This document shows, in pieces, positions 6,048-11,641 of a stretch of DNA of 11,641 bases. Within the stretch, counting starts at the first letter, position 1, and every line of letters starts with the position of its first letter. Origin of the DNA: Chlorobiota bacterium (GTDB lineage: Bacteria > Bacteroidota > Ignavibacteria > Ignavibacteriales > Ignavibacteriaceae); assembly GCA_008363265.1 (NCBI GenBank), contig RHKR01000030.1, forward strand, positions 1 through 11,641. The letters are read 5' to 3'. The notes below the pieces were generated by a model. That model ran no database searches. It was not told where the DNA came from and saw nothing but the letters and a program-made list of their open reading frames with translations. Made by a program: the position numbers and the translations under genes.

Positions 6048-9000
6048 ATGGGTGCCACAGGCAAAGATAACCTCGATCTGACCTTCTTCACCAATGAGGG
6101 GGATGATTCACTCCTTGAGAGGTTCAGGAGAGTACTAAAACACACCAGATATTTCGATGTGCTGGTGGGATACTTCCGCGCGAGCGGATTTTACAATCTT
6201 TACAGATCACTTGAAGATGTTGAAAAGATCAGGGTGATCGTCGGACTCAAACTTGACGAACACACCTGGGATATCTACCGCCATGCCCGCGAGGGTGCCC
6301 CTCTCGAATTCCGTTCCAGCCACAAGATCCGCGAACAATACCGCAACGAACTCCGCGATGATGTGCAGGCTACCGACGATAACCTCGAAACTGATACCGG
6401 AATCAGGAAATTCATCGATTACATTAAATCGGGCAAACTGGAGATGCGGGTATATCCCGATCAGCCGATCCATGCCAAAGTTTACATCATGCGGAAACCC
6501 GAGGGAAGTGAAGACTTCGGCCGCGTTATCACCGGTTCGAGCAACTTCTCATTCTCGGGGCTCTCTGAAAATCTTGAGTTCAATGTCGAGCTTAAGCAGG
6601 GTTATGATGTAAGATTCGCGCTCGACAAGTTTGAACAGCTCTGGGCGCAATCGATCGATATCACTGAGGATTTCGTCTCTACAGTGGATCAGGAAACCTG
6701 GGTTAACGATTCAATTACCCCCTACGAGCTATACCTTAAATTCCTCTACGAATATTTCAAACTCGATCTCAGCTACGACCTCGATCTTATAAAAGACCGC
6801 CTCCCGGAAGGTTTTTTGGATCTCGAGTACCAAAAGCAGGCGGTTGTTAACGCCCTCAGGATAATTGACGAGCATGGCGGCGTCTTCATCTCTGATGTAG
6901 TGGGGCTGGGTAAAACTTATATCTCCGCCATGGTCGCGGGTCAGCTTGACGGTCACACACTCGTGATTTCGTCTCCTGTGCTTCTCGATGAGAACAACCC
7001 CGGCTCGTGGCCCAATGTGATGCGCGACTTCAATGTCCCGACCCAGTGCCTCTCGGTCGGCAAGCTCGATTCGATCGATCACAACAGGCTCAAGAGGATC
7101 AAAAATGTAATTATCGATGAAGCTCACGCCTTCAGGAACCAGACAAACAAAACCTACGAGCAGCTTGCCTCGATCTGTCACGGCAAGAGGGTGATACTGG
7201 TTACAGCCACTCCGTATAACAACCGTCCGGAAGACCTTCTCTCACAGATAAGGATATTCCAGAAGGGAAAACAATCAACCATCCCCGGCTTGCCGAACCT
7301 CGAGAAATTCTTCTCTGAAATGGAAGGTAAGATCGACCGCGAATTGCGCGAAACCGATTACCCCGCTTTCCTCGAACAATTACGGGAGGTTTCCTCCGAG
7401 ATTAGGAACCGCGTTCTGAAATATCTCATGGTGCGGCGTACCCGAACCGAGATAGAAAGATATTATGGCGAAGACTTGAAGAAGCAGGGGCTGCGCTTTC
7501 CCTTCCCATATCCCCCAACAGCTCTGTTTTACAAACTGAACGCCACGGAGAACAGGATATTCAATCACACCATCGAGCTCCTTCAGCGCGGCTTCAACTA
7601 CACCCGTTACGCCCCGATGCTCTACTACAAAGGGAAGATGAGCGAACTTGAAAGGCAAAGCCAGCGCAACCTCATCAAGTTTATGAAACAGCTTTTGGTG
7701 AAACGCCTTGAGAGCAGTTTCTTCGCCTTCAGGGCGACCATCGAGCGGTTCATCCGCAGCTATGAGATATTCCTTCAACTGTACGACGATGGCTACATCT
7801 ATTTCAGCAAGAAGCACCTGAACAAAATATTCGACTATGTTGAAGCCGGAAATGAAGAGGCGATCGAGAAGATGATCGAGGAAGGTCTGGCCGAAAAATT
7901 CCCCGCGAGCCAGTTCAAACCTTCGATAAGAACCGACCTTGAAAATGATCTGAATACACTCCGTACCATCCGTGAAGAGTGGCAGGGGATAAAACGCGAT
8001 CCCAAGCTTCTCGAGTTTATCGCCCAGCTAAAAGAGGATAAAATACTCAACGAGAGTAAACTCATCGTCTTCACAGAGTCGGAGGAAACGGCTTGTTATC
8101 TCAGAGACAGCCTCGAAATCCACTACCCCGGCAGAGTACTTATGTTCTCGGGAAAATCGGATGAAAGCCTCCGGAAGGAAGTGATATACAACTTCGACGC
8201 CAAGAGCAGCATCCAGCACAACGCTTACAGGATATTGATAACCACCGAAGTGCTTGCCGAGGGTGTAAACCTCCACCGCTCGAATGTGGTGGTTAACTAC
8301 GACATCCCCTGGAACCCCACGAGGATGATGCAAAGGGTGGGCAGGATCAACCGTGTGGATAGCAAATTCGACACGATCTACACCTACAACTTTTTCCCTT
8401 CTGAAGAGGGGAACGATGCCATCAGGCTCCGTGAGATCGCGATGATGAAGATCACCTCATTTATCACCCTCCTGGGTGCCGACTCCCAACTTCTCACCGA
8501 GCATGAGGAGATCGAGCAGCACGAACTCTTCAATAAACTGAACTCATATCAGAGCGAGGAAGACGAGGGTGAAAGCCCACTCTCTTACCTGAATGAGATC
8601 AGGAGGGTGATGGAAAACGATCCGGAGCTCTTCAAAAAGATCTCTCAACTCCCGGTGAAGGCCAAAAGCGCCATCTCGGCGAAGGGGAAGAAGGATGCTG
8701 TAGTCTCCTATATCAAAAAGGGTAATCTCGAGAAGTTCTTCATTTGTGATGTGTCGCTCGAAACAAAGGAGCTCGACTTCCTCGAGTCGGCATCAACACT
8801 GAAGTGTGAGCCCGGTACAAAACGGGCAAACTACGACCTCGAATCGCTTTACAAATTCATCGGTGTAAACATGTCGGCATTCAGGAACGGGGTCACCTCT
8901 CAGCAAGATGAAATTCAGCACCAGGGGAGCAAAACCGCCTCCGCGAAGCTGTTGCAGCAGGTGAAATTCCTCCTTAAGCAGTTCACCGCCCTCCCTCCGG

Positions 9001-9245
9001 TTGACGAGAAGTTCCTTGAAACACTGAGGCTACGGCTAGAGCAGGGTGCACTTCCAAAACAGACTGTTACGACTGCGCAGAAAGCAGGTGAGGCCGCACT
9101 TCAGAACAACGACGCCAAATCAGCGCTCAGGGCATTAAAACAATCGATACCACCGGCACTTCTTACCGGCCACATCTCTGACAGCATTAAAGTTGAAGAG
9201 GGGGTCGAGGAAGTGATCCTTTCACTCTATATTAACGGGAAATAA
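6048..9245 (+). CDS. PLD-family nuclease domain fused to SF2 (SNF2-like) helicase/translocase
   Basis: A 1065-residue protein from ATG 6048, probably an ATP-driven DNA translocase with its own phospholipase-D-type nuclease domain. Residues about 25-200 are the PLD part: HAKVYIM (H142, K144), GSSNFSFSGL at 163-172, then glutamates in SENLEFNVEL. There is one HxK only, without the Asp of classic HxKx4D, as in other PLDc_2-type nucleases. The SF2 core follows: Q-like LEYQKQAV near 260, Walker A GLGKT at 286-290, DEAH at 357-360, TATP at 386-389, RRTRTEIERYYG near 463, then the second RecA domain with ITTEVLAEGVNL (731-742) and QRVGRINR (762-769). The last 250 residues are an uncharacterised charged C-terminal domain. 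An in-frame TTG at 6039 is an alternative start; neither has a clear ribosome binding site. The next gene starts 1 nt after the stop, so the two form an operon. A restriction or phage-defence role is inferred from this pairing. Confidence 0.88.
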   Translation: MGATGKDNLDLTFFTNEGDDSLLERFRRVLKHTRYFDVLVGYFRASGFYNLYRSLEDVEKIRVIVGLKLDEHTWDIYRHAREGAPLEFRSSHKIREQYRNELRDDVQATDDNLETDTGIRKFIDYIKSGKLEMRVYPDQPIHAKVYIMRKPEGSEDFGRVITGSSNFSFSGLSENLEFNVELKQGYDVRFALDKFEQLWAQSIDITEDFVSTVDQETWVNDSITPYELYLKFLYEYFKLDLSYDLDLIKDRLPEGFLDLEYQKQAVVNALRIIDEHGGVFISDVVGLGKTYISAMVAGQLDGHTLVISSPVLLDENNPGSWPNVMRDFNVPTQCLSVGKLDSIDHNRLKRIKNVIIDEAHAFRNQTNKTYEQLASICHGKRVILVTATPYNNRPEDLLSQIRIFQKGKQSTIPGLPNLEKFFSEMEGKIDRELRETDYPAFLEQLREVSSEIRNRVLKYLMVRRTRTEIERYYGEDLKKQGLRFPFPYPPTALFYKLNATENRIFNHTIELLQRGFNYTRYAPMLYYKGKMSELERQSQRNLIKFMKQLLVKRLESSFFAFRATIERFIRSYEIFLQLYDDGYIYFSKKHLNKIFDYVEAGNEEAIEKMIEEGLAEKFPASQFKPSIRTDLENDLNTLRTIREEWQGIKRDPKLLEFIAQLKEDKILNESKLIVFTESEETACYLRDSLEIHYPGRVLMFSGKSDESLRKEVIYNFDAKSSIQHNAYRILITTEVLAEGVNLHRSNVVVNYDIPWNPTRMMQRVGRINRVDSKFDTIYTYNFFPSEEGNDAIRLREIAMMKITSFITLLGADSQLLTEHEEIEQHELFNKLNSYQSEEDEGESPLSYLNEIRRVMENDPELFKKISQLPVKAKSAISAKGKKDAVVSYIKKGNLEKFFICDVSLETKELDFLESASTLKCEPGTKRANYDLESLYKFIGVNMSAFRNGVTSQQDEIQHQGSKTASAKLLQQVKFLLKQFTALPPVDEKFLETLRLRLEQGALPKQTVTTAQKAGEAALQNNDAKSALRALKQSIPPALLTGHISDSIKVEEGVEEVILSLYINGK

Positions 9246-9246
9246 A

Positions 9247-11641
9247 ATGAAAGAACTGATCAGGGAAGTTTTCGAATCAGGCTTCAACGAAAATCAATAC
9301 ACGCGGTTTATCTCCGAACTTCTTGTTGACTACGACCGGAGCAAATATTTCCAAAAGAAAACATATTTCCCTGACATGTTCAAGGGGTTCGTTACCTCAT
9401 ACAGCCGGCTCGGTACTTATCACTCTCCCGCGGGGGAGAAGATCGACAACCTGATCGTATACCTCAGAAACTCTCATTCGATCGACGCGGCCCGGAACGC
9501 TCAGAGGAATTTTGTAGCGCACCACCTCAAGATGCATGACGACAAGGATGCAGCACTCGTGGCTTTCGTCTCACCCGGGTCACCGGAGTGGAGGTTCTCG
9601 CTCGTAAAATCAACAATTGAGAATGTAAGGCAGGAGTCAGGCCGGTTCAAACTTACGCGGCTGTTCAGTCCTGCAAAGAGGTGGAGTTACCTCGTTGGTG
9701 AAAGCGAGAGAAGCCACACCGCGCAGAGCATGTTCCTCCCACTGATCGAGAGCAAACAGAAACCGGCCCTTAACGATCTGATCGGTGCTTTCGATATCGA
9801 ATCCGTCACGGATGAATTTTTCGCCGAGTATAAACAGCTTTTCTTCAATGTGAAAGAGGCCGTTGATCATCTGATAAATTCAGATAAACTTGTGGCAACC
9901 GAGTTCACGGAAAAAGGGATATCCCCGGTCGATTTTTCAAAGAAGCTTCTTGGACAGGTGGTGTTTCTCTATTTCCTGCAGAAGAAGGGGTGGCTTGGAG
10001 TTCCCGAAGAGGGGAAGTGGGGCAACGGTTCAAAACGCTTCCTCCGCGATCTCTTCGAGAGGAAACATGTCAGGTACCGCAACTTCTTCAACGATGTGCT
10101 TGAATACCTTTTCTATGAGGCGCTGGCCTCCGACCGCTCTGTGTACGACCACTTCTCAACCCTCTTCAACTGTCGTCTCCCCTTCCTTAACGGTGGTTTG
10201 TTCGATCCGATCGGAGGGTACAACTGGACCCAGACCCATATCCTCCTCCCCGACGGACTCTTTTCAAACAATGAAAAGACGAAGAACGGCGACACGGGCA
10301 CAGGCATCCTCGATGTGTTCGACAGGTACAACTTCACCGTGAAAGAGGATGAACCCCTCGAGAAGGAAGTGGCCGTTGACCCTGAAATGCTCGGCAAGGT
10401 GTTTGAAAACCTTCTGGAAGTTAACGACCGGAAGTCAACAGGTACATTCTACACCCCCAGGTCGGTTGTGTATTACATGTGTCAGGAGAGTATTGTAAGA
10501 TATCTCGAACCCCACATTCAGCACGCGATAACTGATGACGAGATCCGGGATTTTATAAGGCTTGCAGACTATTCCGCGGAGAACGAAGCCCATCTGGCTG
10601 AAAAGGGAAAAGAAACCGGAACTTACAAATACCAGACCCCTGCCTGCATCAGGAACAACGCCAAACTTATAGACGACCTGCTGGCAAATATCAAGGTCTG
10701 CGATCCCGCGATCGGGTCGGGGGCTTTCCCGGTCGGTGTCCTTTCCGAGATCGTAAAGCTCAGGATGATGCTCACCCCGTTCCTCGAAGAGAAAGTGGGG
10801 AGAACCGCATATAACTTCAAACGGCACTGCATCCAGAACAGTATCTACGGGGTCGATATTGCCGCGGGCGCGGTTGAGATAGCCAAGTTGAGGCTGTGGC
10901 TTTCACTCGTGGTGGATGAAGATGATGTTAACGAGGTAAAGCCTCTTCCCAACCTCGACTACAAGATCGTAACGGGCAACTCCCTCCTGAGGGTGCAGGA
11001 AATGCTTTTTGAATCTGTCGATACAGAATCCTTCGAGAATATGAAACTCACCTTCTTTAACGAGACCAACACCGACAGGAAAAGGACTGAGAAGGAAAAG
11101 ATCGACAAGATACTTGCCGAACGGAGTGGCGGGGTTAATCAGTTCGATTTCCCGCTATATTTCAGTGAAGTGTTTTCAGGGGATAACCCCGGGTTCGATG
11201 TTGTTATCGGGAATCCGCCGTATATCCCGCTTCAGAAACTTAAAGGTACACCCGAACACAGGCTTTATCAGGAGCAGAAATTTGATACATTCGAAGCTAC
11301 TGGCGATATCTACTGTCTCTTCTATGAGCGTGGACTCCGCATAACCAAGCGCGGTCATGGTGTTCTGTGTTATATAACCTCAAACAAGTGGATGCGGGCA
11401 GGTTATGGTGCAAAATTGAGGGATATGCTGATCAAACATGATCCGTTGATTTTGATCGATCTGAGTGCAATTAAAGTGTTCAAACATGCGACTGTTGACA
11501 CAAATGTGATAATTATCAGAAACACAGTATACGGTGACAACCTTAAGGGAGCAACATTTGGAGCAACTTTCAAGGCGACCGATGATATTCAGGATTTTCT
11601 CTCTGGAATTCAGTCGAAGATTGAACTAACGGTCGGCGAAA
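9247..11641 (+). CDS. Eco57I-type adenine-specific DNA methyltransferase (restriction-modification), 3' truncated by window
   Basis: The first 798 residues of a gamma-type N6-adenine DNA methyltransferase of the Type IIG/Eco57I size class; no stop codon occurs before the window ends. Residues 1-210 are an N-terminal domain (FVAHHL near 89-94, EWRFSLVK at 114-121, SPAKRWSYLVGE at 141-152) of the sort seen in front of such methylases, without a PD-(D/E)xK motif that I can find. Residues 225-395 are a helical connector. The methylase motifs follow: motif X FYTPRSVV at 401-408, motif I VCDPAIGSGAF at 484-494 (AdoMet binding), GVDIAAGAVEIAKLRLWL at 535-552, and the catalytic NPPY at 656-659, with FDVVIG before it. 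The C-terminal target-recognition domain lies beyond the window. The start is 1 nt after the helicase stop. The likely role is to protect host DNA by methylation beside the helicase-nuclease. Self-contained Type IIG cleavage cannot be excluded. Confidence 0.93.
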   Translation, partial: MKELIREVFESGFNENQYTRFISELLVDYDRSKYFQKKTYFPDMFKGFVTSYSRLGTYHSPAGEKIDNLIVYLRNSHSIDAARNAQRNFVAHHLKMHDDKDAALVAFVSPGSPEWRFSLVKSTIENVRQESGRFKLTRLFSPAKRWSYLVGESERSHTAQSMFLPLIESKQKPALNDLIGAFDIESVTDEFFAEYKQLFFNVKEAVDHLINSDKLVATEFTEKGISPVDFSKKLLGQVVFLYFLQKKGWLGVPEEGKWGNGSKRFLRDLFERKHVRYRNFFNDVLEYLFYEALASDRSVYDHFSTLFNCRLPFLNGGLFDPIGGYNWTQTHILLPDGLFSNNEKTKNGDTGTGILDVFDRYNFTVKEDEPLEKEVAVDPEMLGKVFENLLEVNDRKSTGTFYTPRSVVYYMCQESIVRYLEPHIQHAITDDEIRDFIRLADYSAENEAHLAEKGKETGTYKYQTPACIRNNAKLIDDLLANIKVCDPAIGSGAFPVGVLSEIVKLRMMLTPFLEEKVGRTAYNFKRHCIQNSIYGVDIAAGAVEIAKLRLWLSLVVDEDDVNEVKPLPNLDYKIVTGNSLLRVQEMLFESVDTESFENMKLTFFNETNTDRKRTEKEKIDKILAERSGGVNQFDFPLYFSEVFSGDNPGFDVVIGNPPYIPLQKLKGTPEHRLYQEQKFDTFEATGDIYCLFYERGLRITKRGHGVLCYITSNKWMRAGYGAKLRDMLIKHDPLILIDLSAIKVFKHATVDTNVIIIRNTVYGDNLKGATFGATFKATDDIQDFLSGIQSKIELTVGE

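Noticed and set aside
9890..10342. Plus-strand 150-codon open frame inside the methyltransferase
   Set aside because: Ser/Thr/Arg-rich shadow frame. The long methyltransferase frame covers it with clear family motifs.

Overview
The window looks like chromosomal DNA of a bacterium from the Bacteroidota / Ignavibacteriota-Chlorobiota side of the tree. The strongest clue is the serine hydrolase at 4087-5397, which ends in a type A sorting domain of the type IX secretion system, a system confined to that group. Weak or absent Shine-Dalgarno sites at several starts and intergenic DNA full of short palindromic repeats fit the same group. No 16S or marker gene is present, so a finer placement (Ignavibacteria is my guess) is inference.

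Layout: (1) 118-1356, minus strand, an exported alpha/beta hydrolase with a complete Ser-Asp-His triad. (2) 1357-1665, a divergent intergenic region. (3) 1666-3851, a two-gene operon: an ECF sigma factor whose stop codon overlaps the start of a membrane-anchored anti-sigma factor with a long, unusual extracytoplasmic part, closed by a clear intrinsic terminator at 3943-3980. (4) 4087-5397, an exported beta-lactamase-fold serine hydrolase (SxxK / YxN) with a T9SS sorting domain. (5) 5398-6047, 650 bases without a credible gene but packed with hairpins, including an 85-bp unit repeated in tandem. (6) 6048-11641, a tightly coupled pair: a PLD-nuclease/SF2 helicase fusion and, one nucleotide downstream, an Eco57I-type adenine DNA methyltransferase that runs off the window end.

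The left half is envelope biology: secreted hydrolases around a sigma/anti-sigma pair that probably senses a cell-envelope signal. The right half looks like the start of a restriction or anti-phage locus: the methyltransferase would mark self DNA, while the helicase with its fused phospholipase-D-type nuclease domain would translocate on and cut unmarked DNA. The same ingredients appear as separate genes in DISARM, in part in BREX type 3, and in NgoAVII/CglI-type ATP-dependent restriction enzymes. Here nuclease and helicase are one polypeptide beside one methyltransferase. Whether this is a complete two-gene system depends on what follows position 11641, which cannot be seen.

No tRNA, rRNA, CRISPR array, transposase or integrase was seen. 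Bases 1-117 hold no gene I can support.
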